Origin: Deltaproteobacteria bacterium
GTDB taxonomy: Bacteria; Desulfobacterota; Desulfobulbia; Desulfobulbales; Desulfurivibrionaceae
Length of the DNA stretch: 64,000 nucleotides
Direction of reading: 5' to 3'
NCBI GenBank assembly: GCA_021847425.1
Contig: JAJZRF010000003.1
Span: 1 to 64,000, forward strand
This document shows positions 1 through 9,708 of the stretch, piece by piece. The notes under the pieces are model-generated. The model had not been told where the DNA came from and searched no databases. It saw only the letters and a program-made list of their open reading frames with translations. Each line of letters opens with the position of its first letter. Within the stretch, counting starts at the first letter, position 1. The position numbers and the translations under genes are program-made.

Positions 1-559
1 AATCGCGGTTGTCGAAAAAAAGCTGGGTCACGATATAATCCGCCCCGGCATCAACCTTGGCCTTGAGATAGTCCATTTCCAGCAGCCGGTTGGGGGTGGC
101 GGGGTGGCCCTCCGGAAAACCGGCAACACCTACGCCCATCCGGGGGAAATTCTCTTTGATAAAGGAGACCAGATCGGCGGCATGGGCAAACCCGTCCCGG
201 GGTTGGACGAAATCCGTCTGGCCCTTGGGAGGATCGCCGCGCAGGGCGAGGATATTTTCGACCCCGCTGGCACCATAATTGCGAAGAATCTCCCCTGTTT
301 CCGCCCGGTTGGAGCCGACGCAGGTAAGATGGGAGACAACGGTGAGGTTGGTCTCCTGCTGAATCCTGACGATCAGCTTGTGGGTCCGGTCCCGGGTCGA
401 GCCGCCCGCCCCGTAGGTCACGCTGACATAGGCGGGTTTCAGGGGCATCAGGTCGGAGATGTTGGCAAAAAGATTTTCCCAGCCCACCTCATCCTTGGGC
501 GGAAAAAATTCAAAACTGAAGGAAATCCGGTTGGTTTCAAGAATGTCTTTAACCAGCAT
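1..559 (-). CDS. metF: 5,10-methylenetetrahydrofolate reductase, N-terminal part (cut by window edge)
   Basis: Minus-strand translation from ATG at 559: MLVKDILETNRISFSFEFFPPKDEVGWENLF...VTYGAGGSTRDRT...LALRGDPPKG, typical of MetF. Open to the window edge. Confidence 0.9.
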   Translation of the reverse strand, partial: MLVKDILETNRISFSFEFFPPKDEVGWENLFANISDLMPLKPAYVSVTYGAGGSTRDRTHKLIVRIQQETNLTVVSHLTCVGSNRAETGEILRNYGASGVENILALRGDPPKGQTDFVQPRDGFAHAADLVSFIKENFPRMGVGVAGFPEGHPATPNRLLEMDYLKAKVDAGADYIVTQLFFDNRD

Positions 560-736
560 CGTATCTCTAACCCGTTGTTTTGGTGAAAATATTTCAAATA
601 CCTGAGAAAACACCTATCTACCAAATTTGCCCTCTGATTGCTCGAAAAATTCACGGCCACCGTGAAAAAATACGCGGTTGCCGGCAAATACACCGCCGGG
701 AATATCCAGCCGGACAGGCGGTGATCTCATCTTGAC

Positions 737-764
737 TTGACAAAGTCCGGCCCAGGGTTGTAAT
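737..764 (+). promoter_or_regulatory. Putative sigma70-type promoter for the pentapeptide-repeat gene
   Basis: TTGACA (737-742), 16 bp spacer, TGTAAT (759-764). Confidence 0.45.
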
Positions 765-773
765 CAGATTCTG

Positions 774-2774
774 GTGAAAGATGGAAAGATTGCGCCATCA
801 GGAAGATGGCCGGGGGATCACGATACGTTGGCACATTCAATCAGAAAAACACCTGCGGCCGTCCTGCTGTTCTGCTCTCTGTGCATGGCCGCCTCTTCCC
901 GCCGGGCCGTTGCCTACACCCAAAAAGATCTTGAAACCCTGACCGCCACCAACCGTTGCGTGGAATGCGATCTCTCCGGGGCTGATCTGCGCCGGACAAA
1001 GCTTGCCAACGCTTATCTGGAACGGGCCAATCTCTCTAGGGCAAACCTGGAAGGGGTTAACCTGGAAGGGGCCAACCTCAAGGGGGTTGATTTTTCCGGG
1101 GCAAACCTGACAAACGCCGACCTGAAGGACGCTGATCTCTACAGGGCGGATCTCACCGGCGCCTTTCTCAAGGGGGCCAATCTTAGGGATGCCTCCCTTG
1201 CCAAGGGCATCCTTGATCGGGCAATCCTTGAGGGCGCCACCTACACCGCGCCGGAAAACGCCCTGAAAGAGCCGGAAAAACCCCTGCCGGAAACGGCTGT
1301 CGCCGCCACCCCGCCTCCGCTTCAGACGAAAACCGGACCGGAACCGGCTGCCGCTCCCCCATCTCCGATTCAGGAGCAGACCGTCCCGGCCGCGCCTGCT
1401 CCCCGACCTATCAAAAACGAAGAGGCGCAGACACCTCCCCCGGCTTCTCTCCCGGTTGCCGTTTCGCCCCCACCGGCAGTAACCCCTGCGTCGGCGTCTG
1501 TCGCTGCACCGCAGCCCACCCCGCCTCCTGCGGAAACTCCGCCGGCAGAGGGTGCAACCCCTCCGCCGGCCTCCTTGCCCGAGCCGGAGCCTGCGGCAAT
1601 GGCCACGGCGCCCATGGCGTCACCGGTCATGCACCCCGCGCCTGCCGAGGTGCCCCAAAAAGCACCCGCTCCCGCACCCACGGTGCCGGGGGCCACTCCG
1701 GAGGTGAGTCGGTTGGTCGCGGAGAACGCCTGCCCCGGCTGCAATCTGGCCGGAGCCGATCTTGTCGGCCTCAATCTGAACCGGGCGAATCTGGCCGGCA
1801 CCGACCTGAGCGGAGCCAATCTTGAAGGCGCAAGCCTCAAGACGGCAGACATGGCAAAAGCAAACCTCAGCCGGGCCAATCTCACGGGCGCCTCCCTTGC
1901 CGGGGCCGATCTTTACAAGGCCAACCTCAGCGGGGCAATCCTGTCCGGGACCGATCTTGAAGGGGCGTACCTGATAGGAACAATCCTGGAGACAGCGAGG
2001 CAAAAAGGCACCAAAAAGGATATTGATGCGTTCCTCGCCCAGTACCGGGACAAAACACCATCAACCCCCAAGAAAATAAATCCCCGGGAAAAAGAATGGA
2101 CACAGATGGGAAACTTATGGGGCTCCCCGTCCCAGACGATACAGACAACGCCAACCATGGGTGCTCCTGACCCGGAAGAAGAAACTGCAGCCACCGTTGC
2201 GCCGGAGCCGGGGCCCAGCCCGGCCCCGGCTCCGGCCATGTCAGAAGAACCCCCTGCCGCCCCTCCCATGCCCAGCGCCCCGGCAGAAGCGCAGGCCGCC
2301 GCCATAACGCCTCCGGCCACCAAAGCAGCACCGGCGGAGACGGTGCCGGCTGCGGCAGAGGTTGCCGTCGCGCCACCGGCCCAGCCGAATCCCCCAGCCG
2401 TGAGCAAAACTCCGGAGGAGGTCAAGACGCCTGCCCCCCCCAAGCCCACCGACCTGGAGAAGCTCCTGCAAACCAATTGCTGCGTGGAATGCGACCTTGC
2501 CGGCTTGGACCTCTCCGGGAAAAAACTTAAAGGGGCCTATCTGGAGCGGGGCAATCTCTCCGGCGCAAACCTGCGTGACGCCAACCTGGAAGGAGCCAAC
2601 CTCAAGGGGGCCAACCTCAGCGGAGCCAATCTGGAAAATGCCAATCTGGAAGGGGCGGATTTCTACAAGGCTGATCTGACTAACGCCAACCTCAAGGGCG
2701 CCAACCTCAAGGACGCATCAGGGCTGAAACAAACCGGCGCCCAACCGGGAAAAAACACGGACACCGGTTTATAA
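774..2774 (+). CDS. Exported pentapeptide-repeat protein with three repeat domains joined by Pro/Ala-rich linkers
   Basis: Many A(D/N)LxxA pentapeptides in three blocks, Pro/Ala linkers, hydrophobic N-terminal segment. The start codon is uncertain (GTG 774 or TTG 828). Confidence 0.85.
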   Translation: MKDGKIAPSGRWPGDHDTLAHSIRKTPAAVLLFCSLCMAASSRRAVAYTQKDLETLTATNRCVECDLSGADLRRTKLANAYLERANLSRANLEGVNLEGANLKGVDFSGANLTNADLKDADLYRADLTGAFLKGANLRDASLAKGILDRAILEGATYTAPENALKEPEKPLPETAVAATPPPLQTKTGPEPAAAPPSPIQEQTVPAAPAPRPIKNEEAQTPPPASLPVAVSPPPAVTPASASVAAPQPTPPPAETPPAEGATPPPASLPEPEPAAMATAPMASPVMHPAPAEVPQKAPAPAPTVPGATPEVSRLVAENACPGCNLAGADLVGLNLNRANLAGTDLSGANLEGASLKTADMAKANLSRANLTGASLAGADLYKANLSGAILSGTDLEGAYLIGTILETARQKGTKKDIDAFLAQYRDKTPSTPKKINPREKEWTQMGNLWGSPSQTIQTTPTMGAPDPEEETAATVAPEPGPSPAPAPAMSEEPPAAPPMPSAPAEAQAAAITPPATKAAPAETVPAAAEVAVAPPAQPNPPAVSKTPEEVKTPAPPKPTDLEKLLQTNCCVECDLAGLDLSGKKLKGAYLERGNLSGANLRDANLEGANLKGANLSGANLENANLEGADFYKADLTNANLKGANLKDASGLKQTGAQPGKNTDTGL

Positions 2775-2839
2775 GCCGCGGCAACAAGTCCGGCGCTAAC
2801 GGTCGGGAAAAAGAGGCAAAGCCCAGGGGGGAGGGGTTT

Positions 2840-3289
2840 TCACTTCGCCTTGTTGATCTTGATTTCCTTTTTTTTGCTCTTGGCGCTTTTCGGCAGGGTG
2901 ATGGTGAGCACACCCTTGTCGAACTTGGCTTCAATCTTCTCCTCCAGCACCTCCACCGGCAGCCGGAAAGATCGTTGAAACTCCCCGCTGTAGCGCTCCA
3001 GGGAATAATGGTGCTCGTCCTTTTCCTCTTTTTCCTTTTTCTTCTCGCCCTGAATGGTCAACAGGTTGCCGGAGAGGCTCAATTTGATGTCTTCCGGCTC
3101 AAGGCCGGGCAGTTCAGCCTTGACGATCAGCTTGTCCTTGGTTTCCGAAATGTCGGCCGTGGGCGCCCACCCCCTGGTGAAAGCGGCGGGTAATGGCCAG
3201 TCATCCAGAAACCGGTTCCACAGCCGGTCCATTTCGTTGCGTACGGTACTGAGCTCTGAAAACGGTTTCCTTGGAATAAGATCCATCAT
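2840..3289 (-). CDS. Hsp20/alpha-crystallin family small heat shock protein
   Basis: MMDLIPRKPFSELSTVRNEMDRLWNRF...ELPGLEPEDIKLSLSGNLLTIQGEK...GVLTITLPK. Confidence 0.93.
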   Translation of the reverse strand: MMDLIPRKPFSELSTVRNEMDRLWNRFLDDWPLPAAFTRGWAPTADISETKDKLIVKAELPGLEPEDIKLSLSGNLLTIQGEKKKEKEEKDEHHYSLERYSGEFQRSFRLPVEVLEEKIEAKFDKGVLTITLPKSAKSKKKEIKINKAK

Positions 3290-3373
3290 GGTGCACCTCC
3301 TGAGTTAAGTCCCCCCTGGACTTTAAGAGCCGTCCTTGCTGTTTAAACGGCATGATTATTTTGCGACAACGGC

Positions 3374-3796
3374 TTACTGAGTTTTTACCGGGCCGACCCC
3401 GTTGATGATTATCTTCTTCTCAAGAACCCGGACAAGGGCTTCTTCCAGATCCTCCATGGTAAACGGTTTTTCTATAAACTCATGCACCCCGAGCCGGAAG
3501 GCCTCGGAAATAACAGGTTCGGTCATGTAGGCCGTAAGCAGAATCTTCTTGAACGGGACATTGATGCGCTGCGCTCTTTTTAAAAATTCAAGTCCGTCCA
3601 TGCCTGGCAGACGGTAATCGGTGATGATGATATCGCAACCATTGCCCTTGATGATCTCCAGACCGTCTTCCCCTGTCTCAACCACCATGAGCGCGCAATT
3701 TTCATTGGCAAAAAACCGCCGCAGGGAATCCCGGACCCACTGATCATCCTCAACCAGCAACACCTTCATGCCCTGCAATCGCTCAAACAGATCCAT
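3374..3796 (-). CDS. Stand-alone response regulator receiver-domain protein
   Basis: VLLVEDDQWVRDSL...IIITDYRLPGMDGLEFL...KPFTMEDL. Confidence 0.9.
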   Translation of the reverse strand: MDLFERLQGMKVLLVEDDQWVRDSLRRFFANENCALMVVETGEDGLEIIKGNGCDIIITDYRLPGMDGLEFLKRAQRINVPFKKILLTAYMTEPVISEAFRLGVHEFIEKPFTMEDLEEALVRVLEKKIIINGVGPVKTQ

Positions 3797-5594
3797 CCCG
3801 CCCTCCTTGAGGGGCTGCCCCCTCCTGCTCCGGTTCAGCCGTCAGGGCAATGACAAATTCAGCGCCGCCCCAAGCGCTCTTTTCCACGGTCAGGGTGCCC
3901 AGGTGATCGTCGATGATCCGCTGGCACAGGCTCAGGCCTATGCCGGTCCCGTCACTCTTGGTGGTGTAAAACGGATCAAAAACCTTGTCCCGCAACCCTT
4001 CCGGAATTCCCGGCCCTGAATCGCCCACCCGGATCACCACCGCCTCATTTTCAAGAGCGGTGCGCACCGAGATCCTTTTTGCTTCGGCGTGGCGCAGGGC
4101 CTCTGCCGCATTGGTCAGCAGATTGAGCATGACCTGCTCAATGAGGCTGGCATCAAGACGGCAACGGGGCAGATCGGAGGCCAGCTCTTTTTCCAGCCCC
4201 ACCCCGTCTCTGCGCAAGGCGGCGGCGCACAGAGCAAGCGCGTTTTCCACCGGCTGATTGACATCAACCATCAATAGCTGCGGGTGGCCCGGCTTTGAAA
4301 AATCCATGACCCGCCGGATCACCGATTCTATTTTCCCGGAGGCGGCCTGTGCCTGGCGGATTATCTCGCCCACCGTTTCCAGGTTCTCCCCTCGGGCATG
4401 GATCTTGGCCAGCGTATCGAGATAGATGTTGATGCCGGACAAGGGGTTTCTGATCTCATGGGCAATGCCTGCGGCCACCCGGCCAAGGGAAGACATCTTG
4501 TCCTGCACCCGGACAATCTGCTCCAGTTCCCTGTTCCGGGTGATGTCGACCATGCTGACCAGCACCGTTTCCCGCCCCTGATACTCAATCCGGCTGGCCC
4601 GGCAGAACACCCATTTCATGACTTGGTTCCCGGCGTTTTTCTGCTGGGGATAAAAACGGAAGTCAACATCCACCGAGGCCGCCTCGCCACGGCTGACCAT
4701 GCCATAGGCACCCTTAACCTTTTCCAGATCATCGGGGTGAACCCCGGTGAAGGCGTCCGGCCGAAAATGGGCGGGAAGAGGCCCGAAAAGTCTTTTCTGT
4801 TCGGGGTTGCGATAGATGATGGCATCGTCCTGAATCAGGAGAATCCCGGCCAATGAATTTTCCACCAGCTCCCGGAACCTGTTTTCGGTATTGGCCCGCT
4901 GTGCCTCAAGCTCCATAAGATAGAGGGCCTGTCCCACATCCTGCGCTATCTCCCCGAACAGCCTCTGCTCCTCACGATCGTGCTCCCGGACCGCCGAGGA
5001 GGAAACGCTCAACAGGCCATAGACCTGGGCGTGGTGGCTCAGCCTGGCGGTAAAACAAACCCTGTCCGCGTCATCGTCCATCGCAAGGAAGCAACCCTGG
5101 CAGCGGGTTGCCGGATCGCTCACCACCAACCCCTTCCCAGCCAGGGCTTTTTTCGCACAGTCAGGAAAAATCCCCTTTTCCATCCCCTGCCGGACCCGGG
5201 AAAATTGCTCGCCCAAGCCGACTTCGGCGCAGGAGACCAGCGTCCCATCCCTGCCCACCAGAGCAAGCCAGGCGCTGAGATAATGGGCGTCATCCACCAG
5301 GATACGGCAGAGACCCAGAAGAAGCTCCTCCCGGCTCTGCCTCCCGGCCAACAACAGATGTATCCGGCGCACCGTCCGCACAACCAGGGCAAGATTTTCC
5401 TCCCGGGCCCTGCTTTTCCGCCGTTGCAGAAGCCAGAATCGAGTCGATACCCCGCCACCCCCCCCAAGCAGCAGGAGGAAGCTGGTTTGCAGGTAAAAAT
5501 CAAACCCGGAACGGCCACTCTCCAGCAGGGAGAAAAGGGACAGCAGCACGGCTCCCCCCAGAAAAGCCAGGATATTCAATATGCTTTTGCGCAT
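3783..5594 (-). CDS. PAS/GAF sensor histidine kinase
   Basis: N-terminal TM helices, PAS segment, GIAHEIRNPLSGINIYLD H-box, ATPase motifs DSGPGIPEGLRDKVFDPFYTTKSDGTGIGLSLC. Confidence 0.92.
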   Translation of the reverse strand: MRKSILNILAFLGGAVLLSLFSLLESGRSGFDFYLQTSFLLLLGGGGGVSTRFWLLQRRKSRAREENLALVVRTVRRIHLLLAGRQSREELLLGLCRILVDDAHYLSAWLALVGRDGTLVSCAEVGLGEQFSRVRQGMEKGIFPDCAKKALAGKGLVVSDPATRCQGCFLAMDDDADRVCFTARLSHHAQVYGLLSVSSSAVREHDREEQRLFGEIAQDVGQALYLMELEAQRANTENRFRELVENSLAGILLIQDDAIIYRNPEQKRLFGPLPAHFRPDAFTGVHPDDLEKVKGAYGMVSRGEAASVDVDFRFYPQQKNAGNQVMKWVFCRASRIEYQGRETVLVSMVDITRNRELEQIVRVQDKMSSLGRVAAGIAHEIRNPLSGINIYLDTLAKIHARGENLETVGEIIRQAQAASGKIESVIRRVMDFSKPGHPQLLMVDVNQPVENALALCAAALRRDGVGLEKELASDLPRCRLDASLIEQVMLNLLTNAAEALRHAEAKRISVRTALENEAVVIRVGDSGPGIPEGLRDKVFDPFYTTKSDGTGIGLSLCQRIIDDHLGTLTVEKSAWGGAEFVIALTAEPEQEGAAPQGGRDGSV

Positions 5595-5612
5595 CGGTTA
5601 AAAAAGATTTCC

Positions 5613-8066
5613 CTATTGTTCCGCATGTCCATCGGCATCAAGAACCCGCCGCACCACCTCGGCCAGCCTTGCGGTGCTCAAGGGTTTGAGCAGGTACTCA
5701 CGCACCCCCAGCTCCCGGGCTTCTCCCTCGGTAAGAATGTTGCTGTAGCCCGTGGTCAGAATGACCGGAATCCCGGGGCGCAAGGCCAGAATCTTTTCGG
5801 CAAGCTGAGCGCCGGTGATACCCGGCATGGTCAGATCGGTGATGACCAGATCAAAACCCTCAGGATCGGCGACAAACCGCGTCCAGGCCTCCCGGCTGTC
5901 GCCGCAGGCCTGGACCTGATACCCAAAGGCCCCAAGCGCCTGCTTCCCCAATTCGACCAAGGCAGGTTCGTCATCCACGAACAGGATGCGTTCCGTGCCG
6001 CGGGATAGCTGCTGGCCACCTCGGACACCGCCAACTTCCTCCACCTCCGTGATCCGGGGGAAGTAGAGATCAAAAACCGTTCCCTGGCCCGGAACACTCG
6101 CAACCTCGATCGCGCCCTGATGGCTTTTCACAATCCCATGCACCACGGCAAGCCCCATGCCGGTTCCTTCCCCCAACGATTTGGTGGTAAAAAACGGCTC
6201 GAAAATTCGCGCCGCCACATCCTGTTCCATCCCCTGCCCGGTGTCCCGCACCGCGAGATGGACATAGGCCCCGGGCCTGAGATCCGGGTTCAAGGCCGCG
6301 CGCGGCTCGTCAATCTCTTCGGGGGCAAGGGTAACCAGAAGGGTTCCCCCCTTGCCGTCCATGGCCTGGGAGGCGTTGATGCAGAGATTCATCAGCACCT
6401 GATGGATCTGCACCGGGTCAGCCAAGGCCCAACACGGCTGATCGCTTATTTCCTGCTTCATTTCCATGGTGCTGGGCAGGGAAGCCCTGAGCAGCTTCAT
6501 GGCCTCCTTGACTATGCTCCGCAGCTCAAGGGGTTCCCGCCTTGCCTCGCTGTGCCTGCTGAAGGTAAGAATCTGGGCCACCAGATCCCTGGCCCGCCTG
6601 CCGGCCTTGGTCACTTCGGCCAGCTTGGCATAGGCAGGGATGTCTTGATCCAGATCCATCATGGCCAGCTCCGTGTAGCCCATGACCGCGGCAAGGATGT
6701 TATTGAAATCATGGGCAATGCCGCCTGCCAGGGTGCCGATGGCCTCCATTTTCTGAGCCTGCAGGAGTTGGGACTCCAGTCTCTTCTGTTGACTGATATC
6801 CTTGGCGAAATGGGCGACGCCGCTTATCTTTTTCTGGTCCAGAGCATCCATGATCGGAGTGGCGGTCAGCAGAAAGGTCTTGTGCAGCTCGGGATGAAAA
6901 ATCTCCTGGCTGTAAGACCTGCAATCATGAAGATGCGGTGCGCAACCGGGACAGGGCTCGGGAATCCCTCGGAACACTTCGTAACAATACCGGCCGACCA
7001 GCTCTTCCGCTGTCTTTTGAAAAATACGGCAGGTCGCCTTGTTTACCCTGGTCAGGCGCAGGGAGGCATCCTGCAAGGTAACGATGTCATCCACCGCGTC
7101 GAAGGTCCGCTCCCACTCCCGCTGGGCCTCCCCCATCCGTTCTTCGGCAGAGCGGCGTTCCCGGATTTCCTCGTGGAGCTGCTCATTTTTCTGGGCAAGC
7201 TCCGTGGTGCGCGCCACCACCATTTTTTCCAGATGGTCACGATACCCCGCAAGCTTTTCTTCCGCGTCCTTGCGCTCGGTGATATCCTTGATGATCACGA
7301 TGGTTGTCCGCTGGCCCGCATCGACAATGGGCAGCAAGATCAGGGCAACCCGCCGTCCCTTCAGCAGCAGGACGGTCTCCTCGCCAATGGCCATGGGTCG
7401 CTCGCCGAGTCCGGCAAAAACATTTGCCACTTCCTGCCGGGCTTTTGCGGCAAAAAAATCAAAAAAATCAGTAGCAAGAATTTTTTCTTCCCGCGCACCC
7501 AGAAAGGCTGTCCCGGCGGCATTGACATACACGACCTTGCCTTCGACGGTGCACTCGACAATCCCCTCGCTGATGTTGCCAAGGACAACCTCGAAATGTT
7601 TTCTGGAACCCAACAGCTCCTTGGTGATTTCCCGCTGGTACACGTTTTCAATCCCGACAACCCTGGAAGAGGCCAACTCTTCCTTGTTGTCGCGGGCGGC
7701 AAGCACCAGGGAGATATGCTGCTCGATTTCCCTAAAAGGCCCCTTGGCGATGCAGACATTGGCCCCGAACGAGGCGCAGTCGATTTTTTCTTCCGCGACG
7801 ATGGCGGAGAGGATGACGATCCAGATCTTTTCCAGCCCCGGCATGGAACGCACGATCCGGCACAGCTTGTCGCCGCTGATATTGGGCATGACCAGATCCA
7901 CGAACATGATATCCGGCACAAAATCCGCCAGCAGGGCAAGGGCGGTCAGACTGTCAGGCGCGGTCTTCACCTCGTAGCCTTTTTTGCCGAGGAAATTGCT
8001 CATGAGCCGCAGCATCAGCGGCTGATTGTCCACTACCAGAATTTTTCCCTGCATGGTGGTCCCCAA
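5613..8066 (-). CDS. Hybrid histidine kinase with N-terminal and C-terminal receiver domains and PAS domains
   Basis: N-terminal KILVVDNQPLMLRLM...FVDLVMPNISG; H-box GGIAHDFNNILAAVMGYTELA; C-terminal ILFVDDEPALVELG...LVITDLTMPGITG. Confidence 0.92.
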   Translation of the reverse strand: MGTTMQGKILVVDNQPLMLRLMSNFLGKKGYEVKTAPDSLTALALLADFVPDIMFVDLVMPNISGDKLCRIVRSMPGLEKIWIVILSAIVAEEKIDCASFGANVCIAKGPFREIEQHISLVLAARDNKEELASSRVVGIENVYQREITKELLGSRKHFEVVLGNISEGIVECTVEGKVVYVNAAGTAFLGAREEKILATDFFDFFAAKARQEVANVFAGLGERPMAIGEETVLLLKGRRVALILLPIVDAGQRTTIVIIKDITERKDAEEKLAGYRDHLEKMVVARTTELAQKNEQLHEEIRERRSAEERMGEAQREWERTFDAVDDIVTLQDASLRLTRVNKATCRIFQKTAEELVGRYCYEVFRGIPEPCPGCAPHLHDCRSYSQEIFHPELHKTFLLTATPIMDALDQKKISGVAHFAKDISQQKRLESQLLQAQKMEAIGTLAGGIAHDFNNILAAVMGYTELAMMDLDQDIPAYAKLAEVTKAGRRARDLVAQILTFSRHSEARREPLELRSIVKEAMKLLRASLPSTMEMKQEISDQPCWALADPVQIHQVLMNLCINASQAMDGKGGTLLVTLAPEEIDEPRAALNPDLRPGAYVHLAVRDTGQGMEQDVAARIFEPFFTTKSLGEGTGMGLAVVHGIVKSHQGAIEVASVPGQGTVFDLYFPRITEVEEVGGVRGGQQLSRGTERILFVDDEPALVELGKQALGAFGYQVQACGDSREAWTRFVADPEGFDLVITDLTMPGITGAQLAEKILALRPGIPVILTTGYSNILTEGEARELGVREYLLKPLSTARLAEVVRRVLDADGHAEQ

Positions 8067-8162
8067 AAATCCGTTGCCGGGGCTCTTGCCTCCCAGCCCC
8101 GGGTGTGCACCTGTGCCTCGCCTTTTCTAGATTATAGCATATCTTGCCCCGCCGCCCTGCGG

Positions 8163-9596
8163 TTAAAATGTCCCCATCCCGCTCCACTCCTGGAAACGAT
8201 ACAGACCGTACCGAACCGGCGATTTCTCGGCAAACTCCTTGTAATCAAGGGAATAGACCCCATCCTGGTTGCGCCATACCCTCTCGAAATACCCGGTTGC
8301 CTGCCGGACAACCGGAGAATCCTCCGGGGTCGTCACCTCAAGGCAGGCCTCCAGATTGAGGTCGTCAAGATTCCGCCGGGTCAGATTTGCCGAGCCGCCG
8401 AGGAGCACTGTCCGTCCGGGCAGGGAAAGAATGGTCAGCTTGGGGTGAAACTGCTCGCCGCGGGTTCCGTACCAGCGCACCTGAATTCTGCCCCGGGATT
8501 GCTCGACAAGCTCGTGGGCCACCGGCCGGTTGGGAATCCCGTTTTTCTTGCGGCCAAAGGCATCCTTGTTGGGATCGAGGAGAAGCCGCACCTCGGCACC
8601 TCGGCCCGCGGCAGCAAGAAGCCCTGCGATAACCTCGCGGTCGGAGAGATAAAACATGGCCATCCGCACCGAACAGCCGCTCCCGCAGCGGGCCAGGGCT
8701 GTCAGCAGATGCGATTTGATCTTCCCTTCGGTGAGCAGACGCAGATGTACCTGGCCGGATTCGGGATAAACCGGCATCTCCCATCCGGGGAGAGAAGACC
8801 CGGAAAATTCCGCCACGGCGGCTTCCGCAGCGATGACATCCTGCAACACCGCTCCCTGCGCGACAAAGGCGATATTCGAATGATAACCGCTTGCGTCATG
8901 GGGGTTGGCGGAACCGATAAGCACCTCTTTTTCGCTGGCCGCAACCTTGCGGTGATTGGCCTTGAAATTGAGCAGACTCAAATACCCCCTGATTGACATG
9001 GGTGGGCCATTCGGAGCAAAAGGGGATGGCAGCCAGCCTGCCCCTTTTGTGCCGAACCATTGACAAAAAAGCCGCCACCAGGCCGAATAGACGACATTGG
9101 AATCGCGCAGCCGGGTGGCATCCGTGTAAATGATCCGCACCCCGCTTGCCCGCAGCTTGCTGAATTGTTCCGGCTCAGCCGCGCCGTAGCTCCGGTTGAT
9201 TGCATCGGTGATAAGCACGATGTCCACCTGGGGGGAACGTTGCTTTTTCTCAACGAGCTTTTGGGTCAGCGCATCGGCCAGGGCGGGGAATCTTTCCCCC
9301 GGGTCATGAACGCTGTTGAACAGAAAAAGGTCAAGCAGGAGAAATCGTTGTGCCCCATCAATAATCCGGCACATCCGGTTGAAAATGACTTGCTCGTGTA
9401 CCGGCTGCCCGCCCCGCTGATAGGTGCAATCAGCCAGAAACTCGACCTCCGGCACGGTCCGGTCCACCCCTTCCAGCGAAAGCCCCTTGGGCAAGGGCCT
9501 GCTCCGGCCATACACCATGAGCCCCAGCCAGGCAATTGCCACGACGGCCACAAAAATCTTCAAAAGCTTCCCCCTCCAGGATCTTGCCTTCTTCAT
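8163..9596 (-). CDS. Membrane-anchored phospholipase D-like / cardiolipin-synthase-like protein
   Basis: Start at MKKARSWRGKLLKIF (9596). N-terminal TM helix; two HxK motifs with GSAN: NHRKVAASEKEVLIGSANPHD and FHPKLTILSLPGRTVLLGGSANLTRRN. Confidence 0.82.
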   Translation of the reverse strand: MKKARSWRGKLLKIFVAVVAIAWLGLMVYGRSRPLPKGLSLEGVDRTVPEVEFLADCTYQRGGQPVHEQVIFNRMCRIIDGAQRFLLLDLFLFNSVHDPGERFPALADALTQKLVEKKQRSPQVDIVLITDAINRSYGAAEPEQFSKLRASGVRIIYTDATRLRDSNVVYSAWWRLFCQWFGTKGAGWLPSPFAPNGPPMSIRGYLSLLNFKANHRKVAASEKEVLIGSANPHDASGYHSNIAFVAQGAVLQDVIAAEAAVAEFSGSSLPGWEMPVYPESGQVHLRLLTEGKIKSHLLTALARCGSGCSVRMAMFYLSDREVIAGLLAAAGRGAEVRLLLDPNKDAFGRKKNGIPNRPVAHELVEQSRGRIQVRWYGTRGEQFHPKLTILSLPGRTVLLGGSANLTRRNLDDLNLEACLEVTTPEDSPVVRQATGYFERVWRNQDGVYSLDYKEFAEKSPVRYGLYRFQEWSGMGTF

Positions 9597-9708
9597 AAAT
9601 ATCCCTTGGAAAGATTCCCGGACAGACGGTTGACGACTCTCAATTATGACGGTCTTGCGAGAAAGAAAAAACAGAAAAGCCGCCCCTGGAAAGAAAGACC
9701 GGCGACGC

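Noticed and set aside
6120-8996. 958-aa plus-strand ORF
   Set aside because: Antisense to the hybrid histidine kinase and the PLD-like gene. A long stop-free antisense frame is expected in GC-rich coding DNA.
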